DNA of 8,276 nucleotides from Acidobacteriota bacterium (GCA_003222855.1 QHXH01000386.1:1-8276), one strand, 5' to 3'. Counted from the stretch's first letter, positions 1 through 6,612 are shown. The notes: generated by a model not told the origin, from the sequence alone. Made by a program: numbers and translations.

Positions 1-670
1 TCAGCACAATCGTTCCGAGTGGCATCGACTTGTACATCTCGATGGCTGCCGAGTTGGGAATGCGAATGCAGCCGTGGCTCTCAGGCGAATTAGGAACGGA
101 AGAGTTTCCATGAATCGCCAGTCCGTCACTGAAATAGTTTGGATAATAAAGCAGGCCCAGCGGCGACTTCCGCCAGCCCGAAATCTTTGCAAAGATCCTG
201 AAGCGCCCCCTCGGCGTGTACGCCAGGCCGCTCATGCCCTTTTCGTTGTAATGCTTATCGCTGCCGGTTGAGACCGGGAGGACCTTCTTGACCACTCCTT
301 CGTCATCCGTCAGCAACAACACCTGCCGATCCAAATCAACTTCAACGTGCTTATAGCCTGAGTCTTTCGCCTGCGGCGCGCTCGCACTGATGATCGCATC
401 AATGTCCTCACGACCGAGTTGGCCCGTAGCCTTCCGCCCCTCGTATTTCTGAAACGCGATCAGAGCATTTCGCCCGGTGCCATAACCCATCTCAGACAGG
501 CGCGCGTCAGCTTCCTTCATCTCGGCGCGAGTAAGCGCGGGGGCGCGCGTGTGCGACAGATGACCCTTCGGCTTCTGCGTCTTTGCGATCGCGAATGAGT
601 TGGTTGGAATTAGAAAAAGCAGACTCAGTATCAGAGCTGCGGCCGGCGAGAATCTGTTCAGCGTTATCAC
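1..670 (-). CDS. Exported L,D-transpeptidase (YkuD domain), C-terminus cut by window edge
   Basis: The reading frame runs from a GTG at 668-670 to base 1 with no stop, giving 223 codons. The N-terminus (VITLNRFSPAAALILSLLFL...SFA) is a Sec signal peptide of about 28 residues. Residues about 45-90 (RLSEMGYGTGRNALIAFQKYEG...) resemble a peptidoglycan-binding-like repeat. Residues about 108-223 are the YkuD catalytic domain, with His187 (AIHGN) and the nucleophile Cys201 in SHGCIRIPN. Family members act in the periplasm and form 3-3 cross-links in peptidoglycan or attach proteins to it, using a Cys-His pair; the exact substrate here is unknown. The GTG is favoured because a G-rich Shine-Dalgarno (AAGGGGGG, about 675-682) lies just upstream and the signal peptide starts there. 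The conserved motif lies only about 20 residues from the edge, so probably only a few residues are missing. Confidence 0.93.
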   Translation of the reverse strand, partial: MITLNRFSPAAALILSLLFLIPTNSFAIAKTQKPKGHLSHTRAPALTRAEMKEADARLSEMGYGTGRNALIAFQKYEGRKATGQLGREDIDAIISASAPQAKDSGYKHVEVDLDRQVLLLTDDEGVVKKVLPVSTGSDKHYNEKGMSGLAYTPRGRFRIFAKISGWRKSPLGLLYYPNYFSDGLAIHGNSSVPNSPESHGCIRIPNSAAIEMYKSMPLGTIVL

Positions 671-679
671 GAAGCCCCC

Positions 680-720
680 CTTGAATTTCGAAATCAAAAC
701 CCGAAACTCACAATTTCAAG
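680..720 (-). promoter_or_regulatory. Palindromic leader directly before the L,D-transpeptidase ribosome-binding site
   Basis: Minus-strand CTTGAA at 715-720 can pair with TTCAAG at 680-685. Inside lies the perfect 10-bp palindrome ATTTCGAAAT (685-694). The 3' arm runs straight into the G-run that serves as Shine-Dalgarno site, so a folded leader could affect ribosome access. The region is AT-rich, the stem is short and it contains a mismatch, so this may be chance. Confidence 0.25.
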
Positions 721-731
721 GGGGAACATTC

Positions 732-761
732 AACATACGCCGAAGCACGTATGAAGGTCAA
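732..761 (-). promoter_or_regulatory. Candidate sigma70-type promoter for the L,D-transpeptidase gene
   Basis: On the minus strand TTGACC (756-761, 5 of 6 to the -35 consensus) is followed after 18 bases by TATGTT (732-737, 4 of 6 to the -10 consensus). It would start transcription near 725 and give a leader of about 55 bases. This is a consensus match only. Confidence 0.4.
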
Positions 762-799
762 CGGGGTGGCGGCAAGGTAGTGTCTAATTTGAGGATGAG

Positions 800-894
800 G
801 TCAGTACCGGGAGCGGTAGCGACCGGGTAACATCCTGGCAAACTCGATTCTTGCTATCAGTTGCGACCCGGTCGCTACCGCTCCCGGTACTGAC
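800..894. repeat. Perfect 29-bp inverted repeat with 37-base spacer
   Basis: Arm 800-828 (core CCGGGAGCGGTAGCGACCGG) is the exact reverse complement of arm 866-894; the spacer is 829-865. The similarity continues imperfectly outward (GAGGATGAG on the left, CTCATC on the right). It begins 25 bases past the GH30 stop codon, so an RNA hairpin here could protect or terminate that transcript, but no T-run follows on either strand. Length and perfection suggest a dispersed REP- or MITE-like element rather than a plain terminator; copy number cannot be judged from this window. Confidence 0.85.
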
Positions 895-918
895 TCCATC
901 ACCTCATCTCAACGAAAC

Positions 919-2415
919 TTAGAACACAAGTGTCTGAATAGAATGCGGCAAGCTGTTAACTTCCGCAGCCTGACCGTCTAGCCAGAGGTAATAGAAAATC
1001 TTCTGATCGCTTTTGTTCATCACCACTACCGCCACTTTTCCGTCCGTGTTCATAAAGGCTGCGGAAAGAAGCGGGCTCCGGCTGGGTGAGCTGGCGATTC
1101 TCTTAGCGCCCGGACGGACGAACTTTGAAAAGTGTCCGAGGTAATAGTACGAATTGGTGTAAGTCAACTCGCCCGTTTTGGTATCAGCGTGAACGGGTGC
1201 AAAGCAGAAATTGTTGACGTGATTTGGGCCGCCTGTTTCATCCAGCAGCACGTTCCAATCCGTCCAACCCACGGCGCCGCTATTGAAATCATTAATCATT
1301 GAACGGCCATACTGCTCGCCTAGTTTCCAATCGCGAAGCCTTTGAGCATTGAAGGCATCAACGCAACCTTCAGTGAAGAGCAAATTCTTAGCCGGGAAAG
1401 TTTCGTGCACGAGCTTAACGTTATCGAACATCGGGTCGCCGCCACTCCATGGTTCATACCAGTGATAACCAATACCCCAAACGTACTGAGCGGCCTTAGG
1501 GTCGGTTAGGATAGTGCGGGCCCGCTGGTAAATGAGGTCGCGATTGTGGTCCCAGACAATGATCTTCTTGTCACCCAACCGCTCACTTTTCATCGTCGGG
1601 CCGAGGTAGTTTTTCAGAAAATCTCTCTCTTCCTCAGCGGAATAAATACACGACTCCCATCGTTGCGTGGCCATGGGTTCGTTTTGAATAGTGATGCCCC
1701 AGACGGGAACGCCTTCTCGCTCGTAGGCCTTGATGAACTTCGCGAAGTAACTGGCCCAGGATTGATAAAACTCTGGTTTCAATCTGCCACCGTGAAGCAT
1801 GTCGTTGTTGTCCTTCATGAAAGCCGGTGGACTCCAGGGGCTGCCAAAGATGCTGAGCTTCCCTCCGGCCGTTGCCAGCGCTTGTTTCACAAAGGGAATT
1901 CGAAATTGCTTATCATGGTTGACGGTAAAGCTGCGCAACTCCTTGTCGCCTTCGTCAACATAGGTGTAACTGGCGCTCGAGAAATCACAACTGTGGATGT
2001 TGGTCCTGGCCAGCGTGTAGCCGATGCCCGTGCTGGAATCGAAATACGCTTTTAAGATTTCCTGCTGTTTCGCCGGGGGCAGCTTTGCAAACGTCTCGGC
2101 CGAAGCATCAGTGAGCGCGCCCCCGATGCCTAAAATAGTTTGAAATTTCGTGGACGGATCGACAAAGACACAGATCTGGGTTTCAAGTGGTTGGCCCAAA
2201 GGCTTGAAAACCGGAGTTTCCGTAGGAGTGAGGCGGTACTCACTCTTGTCAGCAGTGGTATAGACCGCAATCGCTCTTCCCTCGATTCCGCCCTCGAACG
2301 CAAAGTGCTCCGGGGTTTCAGAAGATCGCACAAGTGCGGCGCGCGCTAATTGTGTTTTTGCCAATACCAAAGCCGAAGACGAAGCTAACAAGAAACCGCG
2401 ACGATCGATTTTCAT
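919..2415 (-). CDS. GH30 family glycoside hydrolase (glucosylceramidase-like), Tat-exported
   Basis: This 498-residue protein begins at MKIDRRGFLLASSSALVLA, a twin-arginine (Tat) signal with likely cleavage after ARA (residue 26), so it is folded in the cytoplasm and exported. The catalytic TIM barrel shows GIGGALTDAS (96-105), GSPWSPPAFMK (191-201), acid/base Glu246 in IQNEP and nucleophile Glu349 in LFTEGC. A beta-sandwich domain wraps the barrel and ends at about 440-498 (MNTDGKVAVVVMNKSDQ). GH30 enzymes are retaining hydrolases of beta-glucosides, beta-1,6-glucans, xylans or glucosylceramide. The overall motif set resembles the glucosylceramidase branch, but the substrate is not determined. 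An in-frame GTG at 2463 would add 16 residues before the Tat signal; the ATG at 2415 is preferred because it puts the signal at the terminus. Neither start has a clear Shine-Dalgarno site. The gene stands alone, divergent from the dienelactone hydrolase. Confidence 0.93.
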   Translation of the reverse strand: MKIDRRGFLLASSSALVLAKTQLARAALVRSSETPEHFAFEGGIEGRAIAVYTTADKSEYRLTPTETPVFKPLGQPLETQICVFVDPSTKFQTILGIGGALTDASAETFAKLPPAKQQEILKAYFDSSTGIGYTLARTNIHSCDFSSASYTYVDEGDKELRSFTVNHDKQFRIPFVKQALATAGGKLSIFGSPWSPPAFMKDNNDMLHGGRLKPEFYQSWASYFAKFIKAYEREGVPVWGITIQNEPMATQRWESCIYSAEEERDFLKNYLGPTMKSERLGDKKIIVWDHNRDLIYQRARTILTDPKAAQYVWGIGYHWYEPWSGGDPMFDNVKLVHETFPAKNLLFTEGCVDAFNAQRLRDWKLGEQYGRSMINDFNSGAVGWTDWNVLLDETGGPNHVNNFCFAPVHADTKTGELTYTNSYYYLGHFSKFVRPGAKRIASSPSRSPLLSAAFMNTDGKVAVVVMNKSDQKIFYYLWLDGQAAEVNSLPHSIQTLVF

Positions 2416-2474
2416 AATTGAGAATTTAGCATAGCTATTTGCTTTTCGATCAGAAGAAGACACAACGAATTCGC

Positions 2475-2780
2475 CGGCAATAACATATCTGACTCACCTA
2501 ATGATGCTAATTGCATACGTGGTTGAACTGCGCCGAAGGCGCCAAATGTAATAGCCCGGGCCAACGGCCCGGGTACGGGCGTGCATATTGATTCGGAGCG
2601 CTGAAAGCGCGGCATACATAATTAAGGCTCAGAGCATTGGGTGAACATGTTCTTGAAAAGACCATGACATTTCGCGCTTTCAGCGCTCTATCAAGTCCGC
2701 GTCTTCCACCCGGCCCGTTGGGCCGGGCTATTACATCTAGCGCCTTCGGCGCAATAGGTGAGTCAGATATGTTGTTACCG
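2475..2780. repeat. Composite inverted repeat made of GAA-loop hairpin modules
   Basis: Four modules on the left recur in mirror order and reverse complement on the right. An AACATATCTGACTCACCTA-type end lies at about 2475-2502 and 2752-2780. Hairpin GCGCC-GAA-GGCGC (2530-2542) mirrors 2740-2752. An 8-bp GC stem with a 3-base loop (2555-2573), preceded by ATGTAATAG, mirrors 2709-2727 followed by CTATTACAT. Hairpin GCGCT-GAA-AGCGC (2598-2610) mirrors 2674-2686. The centre, about 2612-2672, is unique and holds GAACATGTTC (2643-2652). The whole lies between two divergent genes. The mirrored arrangement suggests two copies of one repeat unit inserted head to head, or one large palindromic element. 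Open frames across it (2507-2863 minus, 2637-2825 plus) translate only the repeats and are not genes. Confidence 0.85.
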
Positions 2781-2835
2781 TTGAAACGGTTAGCAGAATT
2801 GAGTGCACTAAGGACACCTCGCTGAAGCGAGGTGT
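2777..2835. repeat. Two further TGAA-loop hairpins beside the composite repeat
   Basis: ACCGT-TGAA-ACGGT (2777-2790) overlaps the outer end of the composite repeat. A second hairpin with a 9-bp stem and TGAA loop (2814-2835, core CCTCGC-TGAA-GCGAGG) follows 23 bases later. Both have the same loop style as the larger element but different stems. They lie upstream of the dienelactone hydrolase promoter candidate. Confidence 0.75.
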
Positions 2836-2888
2836 GACTGAGACCGCGGCCGTCGAGCTGCACAGCACGTCCGTCAATACAACTCTAG

Positions 2889-2917
2889 AGGACATCACTA
2901 CCTCGTTATCTTATATT
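2889..2917 (+). promoter_or_regulatory. Candidate promoter for the dienelactone hydrolase gene
   Basis: AGGACA (2889-2894, 4 of 6 to -35) is followed after 17 bases by TATATT (2912-2917, 5 of 6 to -10). The leader to the ATG would be about 65 bases. This is a consensus match only. Confidence 0.4.
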
Positions 2918-2976
2918 GCTCGCATACGGACGATGATTGTGATATTTAGAGTCTTAAATCTATGAACACGTGAACG

Positions 2977-2991
2977 CGGAGGAACCGAATG
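2977..2991 (+). promoter_or_regulatory. Strong Shine-Dalgarno site fixing the start at 2989
   Basis: GCGGAGGA, with GGAGG at about 2979-2983, lies 5-6 bases before ATG 2989. It supports the frame encoding the signal peptide and argues against the GTG at 2970, which opens the other frame and has no such site. This makes the downstream frame change significant. Confidence 0.8.
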
Positions 2992-3986
2992 AAAATCCAT
3001 TTGAATCGTTGGCAACAGGCCGTCAGGAAAGCGCAGGCCTTCATTGCCGTCGCCGTCGGCTTGCTGTTTTGCGCGATCGGAACAGCAACCGCGCAGGACA
3101 TGTCGCATCATCACATGGACCTGAATGCGGATCCGACTGCGGAAAGCGAGATCACGCAGGATTGGGCGAAGGAGAAACTTGCGAAGTCGCCGCGAAGATA
3201 AAGAACGGCACTCGCGAGGTCAACAGTTTCATCGTCTATCCGGAAGTGAGTAAGAAAGCGACCGCCGTGGTGGTAATTCACGAGATTTTCGGAATGAGCG
3301 ATTGGGTGCAGCAGATGACCGATGAATTGGCCGAAGCCGGATACATCGCGATCGCTCCTGATCTGCTGTCAGGGATGGGACCGAATGGTGGAGGTACTGC
3401 CGATGCGGCGACGAAGGGAAGCAATGCCGTGGGACAGGCCATTCGCGCCCTGCCGCCTGATCAGATCGCCAGTGATTTGAATGCTGTGGCGGACTATGTT
3501 TCCAAACTGCCCGCAGCGAATGGCAAGGTCGCGGTCGGAGGTTTTTGTTGGGGAGGCAGCACAACTTTCTTTTTCGCGACGCGCCGGCCGAGCTTGAAAG
3601 CAGCGTTCGTCTTCTACGGGTCCGCGCCGAATGACAACGCCCAGGGACAGCCGTACACGGTCGATAAAGCCGCGCTGGCAAAAATTGGCGCACCGGTTTA
3701 TGGATTCTATGCCGAGAACGACATGCGCATCGATGCCACCGTTCCGCCAACCGTCGACGCAATGAAGGAACTTAAGAGAATTTACGATCCGGTGACATAC
3801 GCGGGAGCGGGTCACGGATTCATGCGGGCCGGCGAGCCAAACAATCCAGCTCCGGCCGCGGCTGCGCCCGACGCCGATGAGGCGGCCGCGAAAAAAGCTG
3901 CGAACGATCAGGCGATGTATAAAGCGAACCGCAAAGCTCACGACGACGCCTGGGCTCGATGGATGGCCATAATGGCCAGGATATAG
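2989..3986 (+). CDS. Secreted dienelactone hydrolase family protein, apparently frameshifted
   Basis: Two frames are needed to read this gene. From ATG 2989 the first frame gives a signal peptide (MKIHLNRWQQ...GTATAQD) and a linker MSHHHMDLNADPTAES...LAKSPR, then stops at 3199-3201. The hydrolase body continues one frame over from about 3195 (KIKNGTREVNSFIVYPEV...) to the stop at 3984-3986. The body is an alpha/beta hydrolase of the DLH family, with VIHEIFG near its start, the nucleophile Cys in GFCWGG (codon 3546-3548), the likely Asp in AENDMRID (3720-3722) and His in GAGHGFM (3813-3815). The C-terminal 50 residues are Ala/Lys-rich and probably helical. Such enzymes cleave lactones or esters; the natural substrate here is unknown. 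Intact, it would have about 330 residues and work in the periplasm. The frame break could be a recent mutation, an assembly error or, less likely, programmed shifting. A frame starting at 2970 reads through the body but has a nonsense N-terminus. Confidence 0.85.
3181..3204 (+). other. Frameshift junction within the dienelactone hydrolase gene
   Basis: Signal-peptide-frame codons end as ...LAKSPRR-stop (stop at 3199-3201), while the catalytic frame resumes with AAG ATA AAG AAC from 3195. The change equals a net loss of 1 base (modulo 3). From memory, relatives carry a few extra residues (of the type HxEWV) between SPR and the KxG-type segment, so a deletion of about 16 bases is possible. GCGAAG occurs twice here (3181-3186 and 3192-3197), a setting in which slippage deletions arise. 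No slippery heptamer of the usual programmed type is visible. Confidence 0.7.
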
Positions 3987-4011
3987 CCCTGGTATAGAAC
4001 CGCGATGCTTC

Positions 4012-4175
4012 GGTAATTACTTACTTGATTAAATTACCAGAGCCTTTGGTGTCTTTTCGTGATTCCTCGTTCGTGTGGTTTGGTGGTTTTGTTTCTCTTT
4101 GCTTCAGCTGCAAAACAGATCGCGAAATCACACGAACGCAAACCGATCCACACGAAAACGAGCCGGTCGGATGGC
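4012..4175. repeat. Spacer after the dienelactone hydrolase: short hairpin and inverted TTCGTGTGG-type repeats
   Basis: GGTAATT (4012-4018) pairs with AATTACC (4032-4038) around a 13-base loop, possibly ending the hydrolase transcript, though there is no clean T-run. Further on, CTCGTTCGTGTGG (about 4067-4079) is echoed inversely by CACACGAACG (about 4130-4140) and CCACACGAAAACGAG (about 4148-4162). The copies are imperfect and look like a degenerate inverted repeat around a 50-base centre. No gene is seen in 3987-4194. Confidence 0.45.
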
Positions 4176-4194
4176 GGCTGAAACGTAACAGGTT

Positions 4195-5241
4195 ATGAAA
4201 GCATTCAACGTGCGAATCTTGCTAATCGCGCCGATCATTCTGGCGATCGCGTTTGGATCCTTCCTTCCACAATCAGTATCGGCTGATGTTCCCAAAGCGG
4301 AAGATGATTTTCAAATCGCCAAGGTCGCCGAAGGCGTTTACGCGGCCATAGCAAAATCAGGAGGACTGGCGTCCGGTAATGCCGGTTTTGTAATTGGTAA
4401 CGATGGCGTTTTGATCTTCGACACCTTCTTTACGCCCGCGGCAATCGAAGAATTGATCGCCGAGATTCAGTCGCTCACGAAACTGCCGATCAAGTTCGCG
4501 GTGAACAGTCATTACCATCTCGATCATACGGGTGGTAATCAAGTATTGGCCGCTCGCGGAGTTCCGATCATCGCGCATGACAACGTGATGATTTGGCAGA
4601 CGACGAAGAACAAGCGTTTTCTGCCCGCGCCGGAGGAACTCGCCAAACGGAAAGCCGATGCGGCGAAACAATTAGCAGACACTCCGGCAGAGCAAGCAGA
4701 CAAGCGCAGCCAGCTTGAACGAACCATACGGCGGCTGGATGCGATGATGACGATCAAGCTGACGAATCCGACGAAGACCTTTAAGTCAGGAACGATGACG
4801 CTCGATCTGGGAAAACGTAAAGTGATTCTCGCTACTTTACCCGGTCACACCGGGGGAGATGTTTTTGCCTATGTTCCGGATGCGAAGGTCGTCTTCACTG
4901 GCGACTTAGGTTGGTCAAGGACTCTGCCGAACCTGGTTGATGCGACAGTGAATGATTGGATTCCAACGCTCGATCAAATATTGAAGCAGCATCCAACGGC
5001 GAAGTTCGTGCCCGGTCACGGCAATGTCGCCGGCGCCGCGGACATCAAAGATTTTCGCGATTATCTGGACGATTTGCGGGCGCGGGTAAAGCAGGGAATC
5101 GCGAATGGGCTAACCGTCGACCAGGCGAAGCAGCAATTGACTCTGCCTGAGAAATACAAGAGCTTCGCATTTCAAAACTTCGCCGTTCCAAATGTCGACG
5201 ACATGTACAAAGAGCTGAAGGCAACGAAGCAGACCAATTAG
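4195..5241 (+). CDS. Exported metallo-beta-lactamase-fold hydrolase
   Basis: This 348-residue protein has a Sec signal peptide (MKAFNVRILLIAPIILAIAF...SVSADVPKA, cleavage near 30). The MBL fold follows: GNAGFVIGNDGVLIFDT (61-77), the zinc motif H106-x-H108-x-D110-H111 in NSHYHLDHTGG, His218 in LPGHTGGD, bridging Asp237 in FTGDLGW and His275 in VPGHGN. All ligands of a two-metal site are present. A Lys/Ala-rich helical insert (about 145-185) between the HxHxDH motif and His218 resembles that of periplasmic MBL proteins next to quinoprotein or sulfur-oxidation systems, but no such genes are nearby. The C-terminal 50 residues are helical. The reaction is unknown: hydrolysis of a thioester, lactone or lactam are all possible. 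ATG 4195 is preceded only by a weak AGG. It is 208 bases past the hydrolase and convergent with the DedA gene, whose stop is 5 bp away. Confidence 0.9.
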   Translation: MKAFNVRILLIAPIILAIAFGSFLPQSVSADVPKAEDDFQIAKVAEGVYAAIAKSGGLASGNAGFVIGNDGVLIFDTFFTPAAIEELIAEIQSLTKLPIKFAVNSHYHLDHTGGNQVLAARGVPIIAHDNVMIWQTTKNKRFLPAPEELAKRKADAAKQLADTPAEQADKRSQLERTIRRLDAMMTIKLTNPTKTFKSGTMTLDLGKRKVILATLPGHTGGDVFAYVPDAKVVFTGDLGWSRTLPNLVDATVNDWIPTLDQILKQHPTAKFVPGHGNVAGAADIKDFRDYLDDLRARVKQGIANGLTVDQAKQQLTLPEKYKSFAFQNFAVPNVDDMYKELKATKQTN

Positions 5242-5246
5242 GAAGT

Positions 5247-5879
5247 CTAAGACAATCCCCTCACTTTCGCGTGGTGCAGGGTCTCTGTGGGACGCAGCGA
5301 CCTCAACAATTGCCAGATCAGGATCAGAGCAGCGACAAAGCCGACAATGACCCACGAAAGGTTCCCGAGAATGTCCAACAGCGCTTGCACTCGTTCGCTG
5401 AAAAATTTGCCGAGCAAAACGTAGAGAACCACCCAAAGCGTCTCGCCCAGCACATCCCAGATCAGAAACGCTCCCCACGGATAGTTTGCGATGCCGCTGG
5501 TCAGATTGAGCCAGGGTCCCAGGGGAGTTACGAGCCAGCGCGTAAAAAATATTCCCGCGCCGCCCCAGCGTTTGGCGAAGGCGCGAGCCTGCGCGATCTT
5601 CGCTTCGCCATTTTTACGTCGTCGCATGCGCTCAAGGACGTGATGGCCGCCCCATCGCCCCAATGCATATCCGACCTGGTCACCCAGCACGGCCGCGCCA
5701 CTTGCGACGACCAGGACCTGCCAAAGCTTCATCTCGCCCAACTCAACGAAGGAACCCGCGGCGACCAACAACAAGGTTACCGGCATCGGAACGCCGGCGG
5801 CGGCAATTGCAACCACGCCAAACAGTAACGGTAATCCGTAAAGCGAAAGGGCCGCCAGCAACTGATCGGTGAGACTCAA
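5247..5879 (-). CDS. DedA family membrane protein (VTT/SNARE-associated domain)
   Basis: The 210-residue protein starts at a TTG (5877-5879) supported by GGGAGG at 5885-5890, five bases upstream. It has several hydrophobic segments (about 13-46, 52-66, 107-131, 135-157, 174-193). It carries the family signature ALGDQVGYALGRWGG (64-78) and the FFTRWLVTPLGPWLNLTSG stretch (111-129), which forms a re-entrant, Arg-containing segment in this family. The early motif is VPMPVTLLLVAAGSF, so the Pro-Gly-Glu form common in other DedA proteins is absent here. DedA proteins sit in the inner membrane and are linked to lipid scrambling or undecaprenyl-phosphate recycling and envelope homeostasis; the specific substrate is unknown. 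The start overlaps the stop of the upstream gene as TTGA, pointing to translational coupling. Confidence 0.92.
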   Translation of the reverse strand: MSLTDQLLAALSLYGLPLLFGVVAIAAAGVPMPVTLLLVAAGSFVELGEMKLWQVLVVASGAAVLGDQVGYALGRWGGHHVLERMRRRKNGEAKIAQARAFAKRWGGAGIFFTRWLVTPLGPWLNLTSGIANYPWGAFLIWDVLGETLWVVLYVLLGKFFSERVQALLDILGNLSWVIVGFVAALILIWQLLRSLRPTETLHHAKVRGLS

Positions 5880-6244
5880 GGAGACCTCCCGGGAGAAGGA
5901 GACTGCGATTCGGAAGGATTATCTGCGCGTTCGCGAGCGATCGCGTTCTGCAGAGTCGCGATCACTTCCTCGACTGATCGATTTTGTTCGCGCGCGATAT
6001 CTCTTATCGGTCTGCGGTCGTGGGATTGCAGAGGTATCCCAATCGCTTCATACAGGACGTTTGGAGGCACACGATATGAGTGCGCGACGTAAGGCACGCT
6101 CATCCACGGTCGGATCACCTCGTCGCGATGCAAACGCCAATAAACTGCGCGGCGAACCGTACGCACGGCAAAGAGGCTGGTGATTAAAAGCACGACCGCC
6201 AGCACAGCTATTGCGAACCACTGTTTCCGTTCCAGGTGTTTCAT
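5876..6244 (-). CDS. Unrecognised single-pass membrane protein upstream of DedA
   Basis: I do not recognise this 122-residue protein. It has an N-terminal membrane anchor (about 9-28, WFAIAVLAVVLLITSLFAV) followed by a basic patch (VRTVRRAVYWRLHRDE), then a compact helical region (44-104: IRPWMSVPYVAHSYRVPPNVLYEAIGI...RRPIRDIAREQNRSVEEVIATLQNAIARER) and a Ser/Pro-rich tail. The helical part has two halves: a helix-turn-helix-like VAHSYRVPPNVLYEAIGI unit and an IAREQNRSVEEVIATL unit. This is conserved-looking sequence with no catalytic signature. By the positive-inside rule the basic patch after the anchor suggests a cytoplasmic C-terminal domain, but this is uncertain. Its stop overlaps the DedA start (TTGA), so the two are likely co-expressed and perhaps partners. 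ATG 6244 has no visible Shine-Dalgarno site. Confidence 0.8.
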   Translation of the reverse strand: MKHLERKQWFAIAVLAVVLLITSLFAVRTVRRAVYWRLHRDEVIRPWMSVPYVAHSYRVPPNVLYEAIGIPLQSHDRRPIRDIAREQNRSVEEVIATLQNAIARERADNPSESQSPSPGRSP

Positions 6245-6286
6245 GCGCTAATTGCTATTGGCCCAGTCTAACCCATCGAACCACGG

Positions 6287-6303
6287 TTTTGAGCATCTCA
6301 AAA
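6287..6303. promoter_or_regulatory. Operator-like palindrome upstream of the DedA operon
   Basis: TTTTGAG-CAT-CTCAAAA is a perfect 7-bp inverted repeat about 43 bases before ATG 6244. Position and symmetry would suit a dimeric repressor site, or a small RNA hairpin. No regulator gene is in the window to pair with it. A second hairpin, GCGCGAG/CTCGCGC (6314-6320 and 6333-6339), lies just beyond. Confidence 0.3.
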
Positions 6304-6392
6304 GGGTTCGCGCGCGCGAGTGGGCCTGTGAACTCGCGCCAAACAACGACAGGTAGAACGGTTAGGCGCTGGTAGTGGCTCTAATTTGAAAT

Positions 6393-6485
6393 TCTGCGCT
6401 GCCTCTGCGATCTCTGCGGCTCTGTGGAGAGCTTGTTGAACCAACACTCACCGCCGAAACGCCGAGGACGCAGAAATTACGCAGA
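6393..6485. repeat. Degenerate inverted repeat of TCTGCG units
   Basis: TCTGCG occurs at 6393-6398, 6404-6409 and 6413-6418, and its complement CGCAGA at 6469-6474 and 6480-6485, with 9-11-base spacing. The flanks AATT and CGGC are also shared, giving two imperfect arms of about 30 bases around a 40-base centre. It lies between divergent genes (DedA operon and MFS). No open frame with coding character is seen in 6245-6612. Confidence 0.6.
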
Positions 6486-6523
6486 GAAAAAACAATTGAG
6501 TCATCACCCAGGCGCTGCGGTTT

Positions 6524-6552
6524 TTTAGTTCCTCAGGCCGATCGGTTATAAA
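6524..6552 (+). promoter_or_regulatory. Possible promoter for the MFS gene
   Basis: TATAAA (6547-6552) is a good -10-like match, but the -35 position 17 bases upstream (TTTAGT, 6524-6529) is poor. The segment lies directly before the open MFS frame that begins after the stop at 6559-6561. Confidence 0.25.
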
Positions 6553-6612
6553 TACGTTTAGCCAAAAGATCGCCAATCCGCATTTACATCTCTTCGTCAT
6601 CGCGACTTTCGC

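Noticed and set aside
1546..2055. Long plus-strand open frame antisense to the GH30 gene
   Set aside because: It is a shadow frame: the minus-strand protein has all GH30 motifs, and the plus-strand product shows no recognisable domain or start signal.
2475..2835. CRISPR array
   Set aside because: The hairpins have different stems, irregular spacing and mirror order, not identical direct repeats with uniform spacers, and no cas genes are present.
2507..2863. Minus-strand open frame (and plus-strand 2637-2825) in the divergent spacer
   Set aside because: They translate the palindromic repeat modules and have no protein-like features.
3181..3204. Programmed ribosomal frameshift
   Set aside because: No slippery heptamer or internal Shine-Dalgarno and no reason to expect recoding in this family; mutation or sequence error is simpler.
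3229..3941. Minus-strand open frames antisense to the dienelactone hydrolase
   Set aside because: They are Arg/His/Ser-rich shadow translations; the plus strand carries the catalytic motifs.
5271..5828. Plus-strand open frame antisense to DedA
   Set aside because: It is Gln/Arg/Pro-rich without a domain; the minus strand has the clear DedA signature.
5869..6183. Plus-strand open frame antisense to the unknown membrane protein
   Set aside because: It is Arg/Ser-rich low-information sequence; the minus-strand product has a membrane anchor and an operon overlap.
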